Assembly: GCA_007449985.2 (NCBI GenBank)
Contig: VIIQ02000096.1
Coordinates: forward strand, 186,001-250,000
DNA length: 64,000 nt
Origin: Desmodesmus armatus
Taxonomy: Eukaryota > Chlorophyta > Chlorophyceae > Sphaeropleales > Scenedesmaceae
Reading direction: 5' to 3'
Both the position numbers and the translations under genes were made by a program. Below the pieces are notes generated by a model that did no database searches, was not told the origin of the DNA, and saw nothing but the letters and a program-made list of their open reading frames with translations. Within the stretch, counting starts at the first letter, position 1; each line of letters starts with the position of its first letter. This document shows, piece by piece, positions 1 to 12,480 of the stretch.

Positions 1-2506
1 GGTTGCGAGGCATCTGGATGAAGACCCAGAAACAAGCCGCATGACCAGCACCCTACTGCCATCACCGTGCAGCAGCACCTCCCCTAGGCTGCGCAAGCCC
101 GCCTACCTATGGATGTGAGGATGAAATTGACGTACAGCGAGCCCGACAACTTCTCAGTTGCCAAGTTGGCGGTGAAGAATGCGGCCGCCATAACAGTGCA
201 CACCCACGAGCTGACCTGCAACACAAATGAGTCAGGATGAAGTACTATCCTTTCTCATCCAGGACCGATACCTGTACCATTTTGGGGCTGCTGCTGTTAC
301 GAGCAGTGAGGGGACTCCGGGTTTGTGACATTCAAGGGCACTGACTGACATGTCAGCAACATGCCATACAAGGCGTAAGCGAGGGCAGCTGCACCTTGCC
401 TTGAGAAACATCAATACTGGCAACAAGCTCAAGGCCTATAGAGTCACACACATGCACACTGGCAGCATAGGTCATTGACAGACACAGTGACAGGCACTGG
501 GATGCAGATGCTGCACTGAGCCCATCAGTGCAGCATGCAGGTGTATGCAACCGTCACACAGACACACTCACCCAGAAAAATCTTGCCAGAAGTGGGTCAT
601 AGAATATCATCCAGACGGTATCCCCTGCATGTTGAGCGACTGTACGGCCGCTGCTACCCTGCTGGCTCTGCTGCTGCTGCTGCTGCTGCTTCTGCATTCT
701 GAGTTTACTATGCTGGTCTAGCTGCTGCTGGTGTTGCTTAGCATGCAAGTCAGCCGTAAGGGAAGCCGAAGAAGAGATGCTTTGCTGACACAACAGTGAC
801 ACCACCTCGCTGTCTTGCTGCTGAGTAGGCTCATCAATATCAGCAACACCATCATCACTCTCGCCTGCTGTCACTGCTATCACTGCTGCTGCCTTTCCGT
901 TGACTGCCACTGGGGCTGCAGATGCTGCCTCGTCATGTGCTGGCAGCACCTTGCCATCCTGCACTCCCCCAGTTGCCAACTGCTCAATCACGTGCTGGGG
1001 CAGCTCTCTACCATTCAGGTGCGCAAGCCATGACAGCGTCCGTACTGCTGGCTCCTGCCGGCCGTGCAGCAGCTGCCACCGTGGTGACTCTGGCACAGCT
1101 GCTGCCAGGGCTGCTGTCAGCACACAGCATGCTGCCACCGCCGTGTACAGTGCCCGCCAGTCCTGCAGGAGCAGAGCCATGGCTGGCAGCACCCATTCCC
1201 TGTGACACATGCCAGCACAGGACACAGACACACACGACACAGTGTCTACACGAATTGCCCCTTCAATGCCATTGATTGGGTATGCCACCATAAACTCTGT
1301 CTTTCACTTTACAATGCCAACAGCGATGCCTGCATGCAAGGCGGAACACACTCTGACTGGACGGTATGCCTGCCATGATATCATGTGTCTGCTGATGTGC
1401 ATGGCACATATTCACACACTGGAGTGGATGGCAAGCTGATCAGCAGGAGAGCAGCGGGGAGCACCCACTCACCCAAGATGATACACCAATTGAGACCCCG
1501 TGCCCGCCCTGCCCCGGTAGGTAGGCCCAACTGATTCTGTAGCCAGCACATAAGCTGCAATCGGCAGCCCAGAGCAGCAGACACCCTGCAGCACCCGCCT
1601 GTGATGTACATGCTGTACGTGTTGCTGGCAGCGCACAGCAGCGTGACTGCTGCTGTGGAGATGGAGGAGGCTAGCAGAGCTGCTTTGCGGCCGTGGGCGT
1701 CTGCTAGCCAGCCAAATACGGAGCTGCCTATGGCATACCTGCGCGGCGGCAGAACAGGATGGCAGGGGAGCAGGAAGTGGGGTGAAGAAGGGGTGGGTGA
1801 TTGCAACAGGTGCGGGAAAGTGGGGAGAGTAGGGGGGCGGGGGCTGCAATTGCGAGGGAGCGGAGGAAGGGCTGGTTTATGAGGAGAGGCATGAGCGAGT
1901 GGGTGGTGTCAGCTGCCTGGCGACTGCATCCAGGTGCAACTGTCTGCACTCTATCCTGGCATTACCGTTTGTGTCACAAATAACAGCATTGAGGCATCCT
2001 ATAATAAAGACACTAACCTCAGCTGTGTCGTCTTGGTAGCCTGGCGCATTGAGCGAGAGCTGTTGTGCATGCTGTGCATTGTGTCGTTGGCTCAGATTTG
2101 CTGGCCACCATCCCTCGCACACCTCCCGGAGGTGCCCTTAGGGCCCTAATTCGCTGCAGCACACTCACCCAATGAAAAACACCGCATTGGCCCATCCCGT
2201 CATCCAGCTGTTGTCACAGACCAACCCAAATGTGGATATAAGAGACACCTGGGGCCTGTCCCAACTGTACTGATCCGCTGTCAGCTTGCACAGCGCAGTG
2301 GGGTCATGCCCCTGCAGCAGGAACTGCTGCTGGCACATGGCATCATCTGCTGATGTGCATGACCATGGCGGTGTCTGTGTGACAAATACCATGGACAGGA
2401 CTGCAACTGCCAGGGTGGCCCAGCCAGCGCTGGCAGTGAGCAGCACCCACAGCTGACCTCGGCCCCACTCTCCCACATGTACGGTCAGCAGCTCGTCAAA
2501 GTCCAT
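1..2506 (-). CDS. SLC22-type organic cation/anion transporter (MFS), 3' part outside window
   Basis: Membrane transporter of the major facilitator superfamily, closest in layout to the SLC22/organic cation transporter family; the substrate cannot be told. Visible exons on the minus strand: 2169-2506, 1473-1738, 572-1199, 107-215, all with GT-AG borders and matching phases. The start is ATG at 2504-2506 (MDFDELL). Exon 1 carries the large cysteine-containing first loop. Exon 2 opens with the MFS signature GWLADAHGRK and continues IAAYVLATE. Exon 3 has the family motif PESPRW, followed by a long Q/S-rich cytoplasmic insert with a polyQ run. Exon 4 encodes a helix ending LYVNFILTS. One base is missing near 1597-1601: the family frame (RVLQGVCC) is shifted from the upstream frame (YSMYITG). 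Later exons lie left of base 1. The family call is by recalled motifs, not by a search. Confidence 0.8.
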
Positions 2507-3200
2507 ACTGTGTGGTAGGGGGTCCTTTGGCTGTGGGACCGTGCTGAAGCAGGCTGCACTGGGCTGACAAGGTGGGCGCGCAGGGGTGCTCCCTGTTGCA
2601 GCACGTGTGTTGCGACTCAGGTCCCATTCACCAAGCGGAATGCAGCACACAGGAATTGGTATGCAAGGGCATAGTCTTGAGGCAGCAATGAGAAAGAAGA
2701 GGAATGTGATCGAATGTGGATGGAAGGCACGAAGAGACTTAGAGACGGGAGGTTCCCTCTGCTGAGGTCAGTTCTCACTGTCTGATCACAAGCAAGGTGT
2801 GATCACACAGCAACCAGCACCACGGGTCCGACCAGTGCTTATGCTGCATACAAACTTCCCGGTTTGCTCTCACATCTTCTTTAAACTGGTTGAAGTACCT
2901 ATCTGGCTAAAACAGGCCATCAAATGAAAAAGAGGGACCAAGGTGTGTCAGGCCTGGCCCCTCCGGGGGGTCCAGGGGCCGTTTATGGTTGGTGCATCGT
3001 CGTTGTCTCCTCCATAGTTCTCAGTTGCTCCCAAAGCACAGCTGAGCTCACACGTCGAACCACGAACTGACGCGATTGGAGTCAGCAGACACGTCCGTGT
3101 GATCGACCAGCACAGTCCAATTAAAGCAGTTTCGACATTCAGTTTCTCTGCCGGCACTGCTGCCTCCGCGTGATTGGCTCGGTATCGGTATTCCATCGCC
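2507..3200. other. Divergent intergenic spacer / bidirectional promoter region
   Basis: About 690 bp separate the start codons of the transporter (minus) and the PAS/LOV-like gene (plus), so both promoters and 5' UTRs must lie here. I see no convincing TATA box and no coding exon. Confidence 0.5.
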
Positions 3201-4428
3201 ATGATGCCTGCCCCCTGTTCCGCTGGTGCTGGACTCGCACGGGCCATGGCTAGGGCTGGGGCGGTGGCAGGTCAACGTGCTGTCGCTACCTACGCCATAC
3301 GTCCTCAAGAAGCCCTTCTCAGGGAGCTTTGGGCACAGCAGCAGGAGCCCAAGCTGTCCCAGGTGGGTTTAGCGTGTAGCATCATGCATGAGCCCACATC
3401 CTGTTACGAGCGTGCTTGAAGCAAAGGTATGTCCACACATTGGGGCTGCAGCGCCTGACTCCTGCACCATATTGGTACTTCCTGCTGCAGCGAGGCGCCA
3501 CAGCAGCAATCGCTCGCCGCCAGCAGTGGCAGACCATCCCAATCACTGACTGCCCCAGGACCCTGGCAGCAGCAACACAGGAGCCCTGCGAGGAGGTGGG
3601 TGCACAGCTTGTGTTTGCCCCTAGCGTTTGTTATCATGCTGAGTCAGCATCCTTCCATGCAGCACGCTATGCAGATCAGATGTCACATGCTGTGCATGGC
3701 ACCGCATGCTGACAAGGCCATCAGCTCATGCATCCTTGTCTTTGGAGTCGACTTGCATGCTGTTGCTGTCAAGCAGCAATGCCGCCATGGCACATCCCCT
3801 GCACACCAACTGCACCTGCAGCACCTAACCACCGCGCCATGCATCCACACCACTACTCCTGCAGGCGCGAATCATCACAGAGGGCACCCACCCCTACCGT
3901 GTGGTGTTCGTCAACAGCGCCTGGGAGGAGATGTGTGGCTGGACAGCAGAGGAGGTGCAGGGCCTGCATGGGCTGTCCTTCCTGCAGGGGCCAGAGACAG
4001 ATAAGGCCAAGCTCAAGCGTGTCGGCGACGCCGTCAAGTATGGAGAGGTGTGTCTGCCAATGTTTAGTGGTTCGATGTTGATGGTGGGTCAGTAGACAGC
4101 AGGCCACTGTTGCCGCACTGGTTACAAAACATTTTGCTGCTAGCCGCACATCAGGTAATGCCGCTGGGCTCACATGGTGAATCTTTGTCCTGCCTGAAAC
4201 TCTGGGCTGTGTTTCTGATTGTGACTGTTACCTGTGCAGCGTGTCGAGGTGAAGCTCACAAACTACAAGAAGGACGGCACTGCCTTCGTCAACAGGCTGC
4301 GTGTCACACCCCTGACTACCAGCCTGGGGCAGTACACCCACATGCTGGGCATTCTGGAGGAGGTGCCCAACATGCAGCAGCACAAGCGCAGCGGCAGGCA
4401 GGAGCAGCGCGAGCTTCAGCATGTGTGA
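3201..4428 (+). CDS. Small PAS/LOV-like protein without the photoactive cysteine
   Basis: Four exons (3201-3362, 3452-3595, 3865-4047, 4240-4428), all phase 0, give 225 aa. The first about 40 residues are Ala/Arg-rich with few acids, like a plastid or mitochondrial transit peptide. Residues about 100-215 form one LOV-class PAS domain: YRVVFVNSAWEEMCGW, then SFLQGPETD, then LTNYKKDG and AFVNRLRVTPL. In canonical LOV domains the segment before FLQGPETD is GRNCR; here it is LHGLS, so the flavin-adduct Cys is Leu. The conserved Arg next to it is Ser, and the signalling Gln near the domain end appears to be Leu (LGILEEV). The two flavin-contacting Asn residues (NYKKDG, FVNRL) remain. It may bind flavin without photochemistry or act as a plain PAS sensor. 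No output domain is present. The ATG at 3201 was chosen because it begins the basic leader; an upstream ATG at 3174 is also in frame. Confidence 0.8.
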
Positions 4429-7151
4429 GCGTCGACACTGCGCAACATCGGTGTTCGTGCAGCACAGGTCCTGAGTGTTTGAGCTGCAGTCCCTGCAGCA
4501 GTGTGCAATCTATATGCTGATCACGGCTTGGGGAGGTAGACAATTGTCTAGAGGGCACATGTCGTAAGGACACATGTCGCTCTGGTGGTGGCATGGGGAG
4601 GAAACTAAAAGCATGCCAGGGGTTGCATCCTGGCGTGCTGTCGGCACGTCAGAGCTCTTGCATGGGAGTTTCGTGAGCTTTTGTCACAAGGCTCATGGGG
4701 CTGGTTTTAGTCACAAGAAGTGGCTTGATTTGCTGTGCTCCTGCACATGATACTGCTGTGCTCCTGCGCATGATACTGCTAAGGTATTCACTGGTGGGTG
4801 TTTGCCACACTGCCACATTGTGTCATGGCTCTCAAGGCAGCAAGTGTGCTCGACTCATCCCTGGCAACAGCCTTGATGCAGGGTTAGGGTCAGCTGTAGC
4901 TGCTAGCAAGCCTGTTGTCTTTTTTATGCTTTTCTATGCTCCTTTTTCATGAGGATGGGGTGCTTGCAGCTTGTGGACTTGTGTGTCGTGTGTGTGCCCA
5001 GGCTGTGTTGGCCACATGGTTGATCGTTGAGGTGGTTTGTGCTGTGGTGGGGATGGTGGAGTTTGTGTGCAGCTCAGTTCCTCTGCCAGCAGCCTTCACA
5101 CACAGGCTTGCATATGTCGCTGTGCATGCAGTGACAAACTGGCTTCCGGCTGAGCAATTAACAGGGCAAGGGACTGTTGGCCGATGCCTGTGTCCCTTGC
5201 AAGTGAGTAAGATTTGACTCCCTTCCCAGCCCTTCTCTTGGGTCCTGGGGCGGCAGCTGCTGCCATGGTTGGGTAGTTGTCTGCTGGCTGGAGGGAAGCT
5301 TGTCTTTCAGCTGAGCTTGTGGCTTGCTTTTGACCATTCAATTGGTTTGTTGTGTTGCACCCATACCGCCTGCAATCCAGGTTGGGTAGCACCGCCCCAC
5401 GGTTTTGGTTGTGATTGTACGTGGAAGGCTGTGTGCCGCTTTTGTGTCTAAAGTGTTTGCATCCGAAGCTCCTAGGCTCATGCTGACCTTTTGTCATTTG
5501 TCATTTGTGTTGAAGCTGCCAAGTGCCATGGCACGTGGAATGACATGTGTCATGACCCCTTTTCGGTGGTGGCACGAGCTTGTGCGTGCAAGACTTGCTT
5601 GTGTTAGTGTTCGCACACGAAGGCTGGCAGCCTGCTTGCGTGTGACACTCGGCTTGTGTATGTGCCCCTGTACGTGTGCCTAGCCGCCGTGTATGTTGCT
5701 ACCACCAGGTAGCAGGTCTGGCTGCCCTATGTGGGCTACTGGCCAGTGTATCACTAGGGATTGTCCTGGATATTGCATTGTCAAGGGTTGCTTGCAGTGT
5801 GTTAGCCAGAGAGGATACATGGATAGTGTGTATGTGTGTGGTGGGGGGGGGGGGGGCTTGTCCGCACAGCCGTGAAAGCATTCTTCACGAGCATTGGTCG
5901 GGAATGGTAGGGCATACTTCGGGGTTGTGGGGGGTGTCGGCAGGGGAGTTGGGGGGTGTGGCTGTGGAAAGAAGGTGTATGAAGGGAGGTGTGCACCCAG
6001 GCCGTGGATGCTAGTTCAACTGCTGACCGCGTCACTACACTCGGCTGCAGTTGTGTTGGAGCTATGTCTGTCTCTTGCTCGGCACAGCTGTGCCATGGGT
6101 TGCTGTGCTGCAGTGGTTGTGTGCACGTCCTAGACCCGCAACTCCTGCACTTGCATACTCCGGCTGCTGGTGTTGGCTGTATCTGTTGCAAGCGCACAGT
6201 GGCTATGGGCTGCAAGTGTACAGTGGTGACGCGCTGTAGACGGCATGCTGCGCAGCATGAGCAGGCACCAATGCAGTCTCCAGTATACAATGCTGCGCAT
6301 TGTGGACTCTTGGGTTGTTGCTTGCTGTCAATGCTTCTAGTGCCACTGGCTTATGCTTTGCTTCCCGGTGGGGGTTGAGGTTGGGTTGGCAGTAGCAAGT
6401 TGCAGGTCGGCAGGCAGAGCCAAACTTGCAATGCAATGACAATGCGCAATGATTGTCATGTGAGCTGCATGACAACAAGGGTGCATTGGTGGGGTTGTGT
6501 CTTTTTGGTTCCAGGATTGCTCATGCCCTCTTGCATGCCCTGCAGTGTCTGCGCCAAGATTTTGTATTCATATTCATGCCATGTGCTGCAAGTGCTGCAA
6601 GCCGCCAGCTCAGCATAGTGGCAAGTCATGTGCTGCTGCTGGTAAAGCAGGCTTTCGTGTCAAGCCCTACCAACTGTGCACCCTTGTGCCATCGCACAAC
6701 AACATACACAGCAGCTACAGCTATTGCGCACACAGGCCATCTGCCGTCGAGGGCAAGTGGGAGTGCAGTTGCTCATGCAGAATGAGCTGATAGGGCTGCA
6801 AAGCCTGCTAAGCATTTGTGTTTTGGGATGCGCATGGTCACTGTTGGTACTAGAATCAATTGCCGCCTGCTTGCAGCAGTGTGGGGGGGTAGGCTGACGG
6901 GACCAACATCCTGGCATGGATGCTGCAGCTAGTCAGACCGTGATTGACAACCCCTTTCGTGGACAGTGTTGGCATGGTTGCAAGCAAGCTGGGGCATGGG
7001 GGTTGTGGTGGTGCGGGACCACTGCACAGGCAGTGTGGAGTGGGGTGAGTAATCTATCGGTTTGTTGTGGTGCAAATCCGTGATGGGGTCTGCCCTGCTC
7101 AAGTGGGCGACACGGGCTTCATCCTTTTGGCGATGCTAGTCAAAGATGTAA
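4429..7151 (+). other. T/G-rich region, possible very long 3' UTR
   Basis: No recognisable protein or RNA gene. The plus strand is conspicuously rich in T and G (many TGTG, TTGTG and TGCTG words), and its ORFs are low-complexity Cys/Val/Leu strings. The first plus-strand TGTAA after the PAS/LOV stop that I could find is at 7147-7151. Either the gene has a 2.7 kb 3' UTR or this is unrelated sequence. A short G13 homopolymer lies near 5841-5855. Confidence 0.35.
7147..7151 (+). promoter_or_regulatory. TGTAA, candidate polyadenylation signal
   Basis: Green-algal polyadenylation pentamer on the plus strand at the end of the T/G-rich stretch; another follows at 7412-7416. A pentamer is expected by chance about once per kb, so this is weak. 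Confidence 0.25.
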
Positions 7152-8050
7152 CCTTTGTCAAAACCTGCGGCAGCCAACAAAACCCTGCGGCTGACATGCA
7201 AAAGACCATCTTTGCTGCCACGACAAGGGGTTGCACGGCCTCCCTGACTTGAACGTCTGTGGTGAAGGAATGGGCGGTACAAATCAGCTGACACTATCAT
7301 CGCCCTAACCTTTGCATTTGACATTGTTTTCCTTCACGCCTCTTCCTCTATCCTAGAATGGGGATCTAGAATGGGGACAATCATGCTGGGGGCATGGTGC
7401 CCCTTGTCAATTGTAAATACACTGCATCCTGCGCTAGTTTGTGTGTTCAGAGTTGGGGACACTTCACCACATCCACAAGTGCAGGCACAGCTTGCCAGAC
7501 GACTACAATGTTCAGGGGGAGCCGTGTCGACTAATCACCAGTGCTAGGCTAGCACCAGTTGTCATGTGGGTTAGGGCAGCAGTGACGATGACCGAATCAA
7601 TTACCTCTTCGTCCAGGGCCCACGGAGAAGCTCAATGATTTGCATGGCAGTACGAAACCGATAAAAGTAGACAATATGTGGCTGACCAAGCCAAACCGTG
7701 CGGGCACAAAGGTACCTGTCACAATTCATGGAAGCAAGGAATCTGATGACACGCTTCGAAGAAGGGCCCTGAAAGTGCGCTGCACCGTTCACAACACCAA
7801 CGACGGTTACTTGAATGGATCTGATGGGCACGCAGCTGCTCTGCACGCTTCACTGACCAGCCAACACGATGGACTGGTCCGTACGGAGACTCGCTGTAGA
7901 TTACACGGGAGATATGTTGTCCGATGCCAGTGCTGCGGGCCCCGTGCGTAGGACATCATCTTTTGCTGCTACGAAAACATGTAGCCAGGGCGCAACAGGG
8001 CCAAGCCGGCTTTCCTGGGTCATCCTTCGTCCATGGCCTGACTCAACCCC
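7152..8050. other. Gene-poor stretch with an unassigned 103-aa ORF
   Basis: Composition changes here: it is less T/G-biased and locally more A-rich than the flanks. A plus-strand ORF of 103 codons (7640-7951) has fairly mixed amino-acid content but matches nothing I recognise. A 12-base motif is tandemly repeated near 7356-7380. No splice-consistent gene model was found. Confidence 0.3.
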
Positions 8051-8068
8051 GTACATGGGCGATCGCTC

Positions 8069-8076
8069 TATAAATA
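8069..8076 (+). promoter_or_regulatory. TATA box of unit A
   Basis: TATAAATA lies 18 bp after GTACATGG. The same pair occurs in unit B (GTACATGG at 12460, TATAAA at 12475), inside a longer matching block that includes TCGTCCATGG. Confidence 0.45.
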
Positions 8077-9069
8077 TCAGCCTGGGCAGGCAAGCACACA
8101 TCACTCGCATTCTGACAGCCCTAAGCATCATTCAATCCATGCTTCATGAGCAAAACACTCTGATGGCCAACAGGGGTCCCAGCATAGTAGCCAGACAACG
8201 CGATATGTAGGTTCACATCCACAAATAAATTCAGCATGACCAAAAGCCATGGCTGTATGTCGCCTGGACTCAGGAGCTGCACAAATCTGCCAGATGGTAA
8301 GATCCCACCAACTGACAGCCAGCCCTTACTCTATGTACAGCGCAGTATAGCGGGTATCAATCTGCGTATGCCACCACACCCTTTAAGTAATTGCTGATGG
8401 CCCACTGACCGATCAGTCCATGTTCTCTCCCCATTGCTGTCTCTGCAGGCTGTATGCTCCTTACAGCTGCCAATGGGAAGCTGCAGCTCCGCCGTGCAGG
8501 ACATGCAGCAGTTTGTGCTGGTGCGATCGCCCGCTCTCTCGGCAGCCGCAAGCAGCAGAGGCGGGTGTCGTACTTCTGAGCTGATCAGCTAACCACAACC
8601 AGTCAAGCCCGGCCAATGGTTCACAAACACGCTTCAGGTGGCTTTCCTTGCACAGGTAAGAGCGGCAGCGCTGTCCATAACTTCACAGGCAGGGGACAGA
8701 CCTTTGCTGGCACTGTGGGCCCATAGTATCGGTCTTGCCTTGCTTAGGATGGGTTGCAGCCACCTGGCTGCAGGGGCAGCACCAGTTTGCACCTTTCATC
8801 ACCACCCATGCTCTGTGGCAGAAGACATGCACAGTGTGAACAGCAGCACTCAGATCATGGCAGGGGCTTCTGGTAAAGGCATCTCTTGTTGATACAGCTG
8901 AAGATGAGTTGATTTGTCACCATGCAACTTGCAACCATTCAGACAGTGTGCTGACACTGCTCGTGTGCCCACATTGCATTGCAGGTGTTCCCCTGATGCC
9001 TGGACCCACCATGCAAATAAACATGAGGACAATAAGCGACATGGGCGCCACCGGCAGATGGTGCTGACA

Positions 9070-9370
9070 CCCAGCAGTCGCCTGCCAGCAAGTGCCCCAA
9101 CAATAACACCCAGCAGTCAACTGGCTGGTGTGTGCCTACAGCAATAACTCCCAGCAGCCTGGCTGGTGTGTGGTTTGACAAAAAAAGCCCAGAAGTCTTT
9201 CGGCTGGTGTGTGGCTACAGCGCGCCCAGCAGCTTGGCTGGTGTGTGGTCCGACAAATAATACCCAGCAACCATGGCTGGCCAGCTGGTGTTTGGCTTCA
9301 AAATAACCCCCAGCAGCTTGTCTGGTGTTAGGTCCGACAAATAACGCCCAGCAGTCACCTGGCTGGTGCA
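9070..9370. repeat. Minisatellite A, about 39-bp unit, about 8 copies
   Basis: Degenerate tandem repeat whose unit combines CCCAGCAGTC, CTGGCTGGTGTGTGG and an A-rich ACAATAA block. CCCAGCAG-like cores occur near 9071, 9110, 9149, 9190, 9225, 9262, 9310 and 9349. The same family recurs at 13540-13865. Confidence 0.85.
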
Positions 9371-10608
9371 GGGGCGGCTGCTTCCAACCTGGGAGGTCCT
9401 GCACTGCCGTGCGCTTCACTTTCATACCAAGCATGGCTTTGGAGGGACTCTGCCCAGTGTGTGAGGAGCACCACCCAGTTTGACAACATGACCCAATGAG
9501 CAATAAGGCCGTCAGGCAGGGTTGGTGTGTCAGTGTTTCAGTGCTGGCGGCATCAACAGCCTAGTGGGCCCTTCCACCATAAAGGCAGGTTGTCCTGCCA
9601 CTGACTCCCACAGGGCTCCAGACCTCTCAACCCTGGCCCTCAGAGAGTCGCCAGTAATAATGTTGTGTCCAGTGTTGTGTCTTCCTCAATAAGGCTGTGC
9701 TCCCCTGCGGTACAGCTTGCACCAATAAGACATGTGCACATGTGTTTTGCTGTATGCATGTGCATCCAGCTGGGTCTCAGATTTGCAGCTTGCCTGCTGG
9801 GCTGCTGTGCATGCAGAAGTGTGCTGCACACTGGCGTTGCGGCAGCCCAGCTGTGCGGATGTGTGTTTGCATGGTTAACCCTTTGCTGGTCGTAGTGGCC
9901 AGTCTGTTGATGGTATGCTATGCTGTGGTTTCTGGTAGCAGCGCTGCTGCAGCTGCTGAGCAGTGTGTTGGTGTCAGCAGCAGGCCCCTCAGTGGCTGCA
10001 ACAGCCAGCTGACAGTGCCTGCCTGCCTGCGCGTGCTGCATGAGCGAGGCGCACTGTGTACATCAATTGATTTGCAAATGCCATGGTGTCACACGGTGCT
10101 TGCAGATGGTGAATGCATATGTCGCTGGTTCGTCACACTCAAGAAGAGGACAGCTAGGTGTTGTGCAGGGGGGGCAAGCCCTAAGCTCCTGCAGAGACAA
10201 GTTTTCAGACATGCTGTGGTGCGGGTTGGGATTTGTTGGCTGCCACGCAAGGGCCTGGTGGACCGTCTACCATGTGACTGCTTGTGGTGTTTTTGAATAA
10301 CAGCATCTCTGCTGTGTTACAGGGTTGTCAATAAGTGTGGCACAGCTAGTGTGCCATAACACAAGTGTTGTGACACACGAGCTGTGCATGCACATCAGCA
10401 GCCTACGCCAGGGTTTCATGGAATAATCATGCTCGTGCAGTTTGCACTGCGTGCTGCCTGTGCATCATGCACAAGGTCTGGTTTGGATGTGACCAATAAG
10501 CTGTGGCCTGCAACAGTACTGTTGTGCCACACAGAGCATATGGTGCTGCTGCGCTACATGGCTAGGCAACATGTCTGCACCGCAACACCATGGCGCTGGC
10601 CTGTTCTT

Positions 10609-10613
10609 TGTAA
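10609..10613 (+). promoter_or_regulatory. TGTAA, candidate poly(A) signal of unit A
   Basis: Occurs as TTTGTAACACTGC. The corresponding site in unit B reads CTTGTAACACTAC, so the context is conserved. Confidence 0.35.
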
Positions 10614-12459
10614 CACTGCACTTTTCACATGTGCCGTGATGATTTGTGCTGATGACTAATGGCCAGCTAGTAGCCCGGCTCCGGTCAGTGACCAGCCTGC
10701 ACTGTCATTAGCCTATTCAACCTATCTGGCATGCATGATCCTCCTTACCCCGGGACCCGTCAGACGATACCACAAAGTGACTATGGTTTGAAACTGTTGG
10801 GTGTCACCCACAGGCCCCACCACACACAACCTGCACTGACATCACAGACAAATGTACCCACAGTCTGCGCCTTTCCGAACACTGCTCTTTAGCAAAGTTA
10901 TGCTCAGGCACTACTCAACAACCTTCAACTGCCCCAACCATCAGCTCAATCATCATACCAACTTCTTTGAAGGTGCATGACCCCCACTCTCGATATGCAC
11001 AACCCTACAAGGCCACAGCTGCAGCATGTACCAATGCCTGCCTACATCACCTGCCTGAAGCTGCAGGCTGCAGCAGCTGCAAGCTGATTCTGCAGTGAGC
11101 GAAACCCAGCAACCTAGCTAGCTGGCTCCCGCTTGATCCTCTTGACTGCACCTGCCTGCAGCGGTGTGCTGGGCCAGCCCCTGCATCCCCACCACTGCCG
11201 CCTCCTGCTGCAGCAGCCTCAGCAGGGGAGTGCTGTGCTCGCTTGCTGCTGCGCGGGACGACTTCCCTAACCAGCATCACGTCCATGTCACCTGGAAAAG
11301 CGGCAGGCAGGCGAGCAAGCGGCCAGGCGGCCAGGCAGGCAGGCAGGCGGGCAGGCACACAGCGTTCAAAACCTCTCATCCACCGGCTGGACATGTCGCT
11401 AGCAGTCAAACATACAGCTTCAGCAATCAGTACCAGGGGCTTGGCCAACTGGGTACATACCGCCCAACAGTTGCCCAAGCTGGCTGCCAAGCCACCTCAT
11501 CAGCGGCCTGCTGTAGTTAAGTACGGCTGTACAACACATGATGTACAACAAGATACCACCGTGGCCAGGTTTGGAACCTGGCAGTCCCAGCCTCACCAAC
11601 AGACTGCTTGCTTTCCTGGGCTGAAATCAGGCTGGTTCCTGGACAATTGCCAGCAGCGCTGCGTTTCCCGGCCCCAGGGGTCGGGAACCGCGGCTTGGGT
11701 GCTTCCTAGGGTGGATTGCGGCAGGAAACAGGCTACTACCTATTAGGAAACCGCCCAGGAACCAGCTGGGAACTGCTGCTGGTGAGTTGCTTGGGGCCAG
11801 GTGACACATGTGGTACAGCCCACATGCTGTGCAGGCGTTTAGGGGGGGGGGGGGGGGAGGCACCACAAAGACACGTTCGGGCATGGTTTGCTGTTGGTCG
11901 ACCAGATAGTTTGGTTTGATTGTGAGTGTCATCTTCAGCGACTTGGTACGGCAGGAATTGTCGTCAGGACCTTGAGCTACTTGTAGGTAGAAGTAGCCCG
12001 CCTGCAAGCGGAGCAAATCAGCTGTGATGCCAACACTTCTGCACAACTCAGGCCGGTTGAAGGCGTTCAGGCAGCTAAGTAGCAGCAGATTGTGATTTCT
12101 GCTTGAGCTACCTGCAGGCTGACTTGGTCGTGTGTGTCAATCCATGGATGCAAGGGTACTAGCGGAGCATCCTTACGGAGGGGGTTACAGAGCTGGATGC
12201 CCATGTGAACTATCATTGTCTGATGCATAGCAGATGTGAGATGCACGCCACAACATTCACCCCCTGTTTGTGCCAACAATTAGCACGAAAACTTACACGC
12301 GCCTTCACGGAAAGATCTGTCCGACAGCAGTGTTGCATCCGCCGTGTGCAGAGACATCACCTTGATGATTTTTTTGTCTGTGTGCAGTGGTTACAGGGCT
12401 CGGCGGCCCTCTGGACCTTCTCGTCCATGGAATGACGCCATGCTTGACACCACCTTTCC
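10614..12459. other. Spacer between units A and B; possible unassigned minus-strand exons
   Basis: No recognised gene. A GGCA microsatellite lies near 11330-11355, and a run of about 18 G lies at 11841-11858. On the minus strand a segment near 12067-12280 reads DTHDQVSLQVAQAE and another near 11880-12010 reads AGYFYLQVAQGPDDNSC. A donor (CTGCAG|GTAGCT) and an acceptor (CTTGCAG|GCGGGC) would join them in frame. This could be part of an unknown gene; evidence is thin. Confidence 0.25.
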
Positions 12460-12474
12460 GTACATGGACGCTTG

Positions 12475-12480
12475 TATAAA
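12475..12480 (+). promoter_or_regulatory. TATA box of unit B
   Basis: TATAAA 15 bp after GTACATGG, matching the arrangement in unit A. Confidence 0.4.

Larger units (their letters stand above)
8051..10613 (+). other. Gene-like unit A (TATA, introns, minisatellite, T/G-rich tail), no clear ORF
   Basis: Colinear with unit B (12460-15347). Shared landmarks in order: GTACATGG at 8051 followed by a TATA box at 8069; an intron 8297-8448 (GTAAG donor, CTCTGCAG acceptor); a donor at 8656 after CACAG; an acceptor CAG at 8982-8984 followed by the 17-mer TGATGCCTGGACCCACC (8994-9010); a minisatellite (about 9070-9370); then a T/G-rich tail ending with TGTAA at 10609. No long ORF spans the exons, so it could be a spliced non-coding transcript, a decayed gene copy or a non-autonomous element. 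Copies differ substantially, so the duplication looks old. Confidence 0.45.

Noticed and set aside
9697..10296. 199-aa plus-strand ORF in the T/G-rich tail of unit A
   Set aside because: Low-complexity Cys/Val/Leu content caused by T/G bias, no homologous ORF at the matching place in unit B.
11047..11490. 147-aa minus ORF
   Set aside because: Repetitive (GGCA tract gives an LPACLA-type string) and without recognised domain or splice sites.
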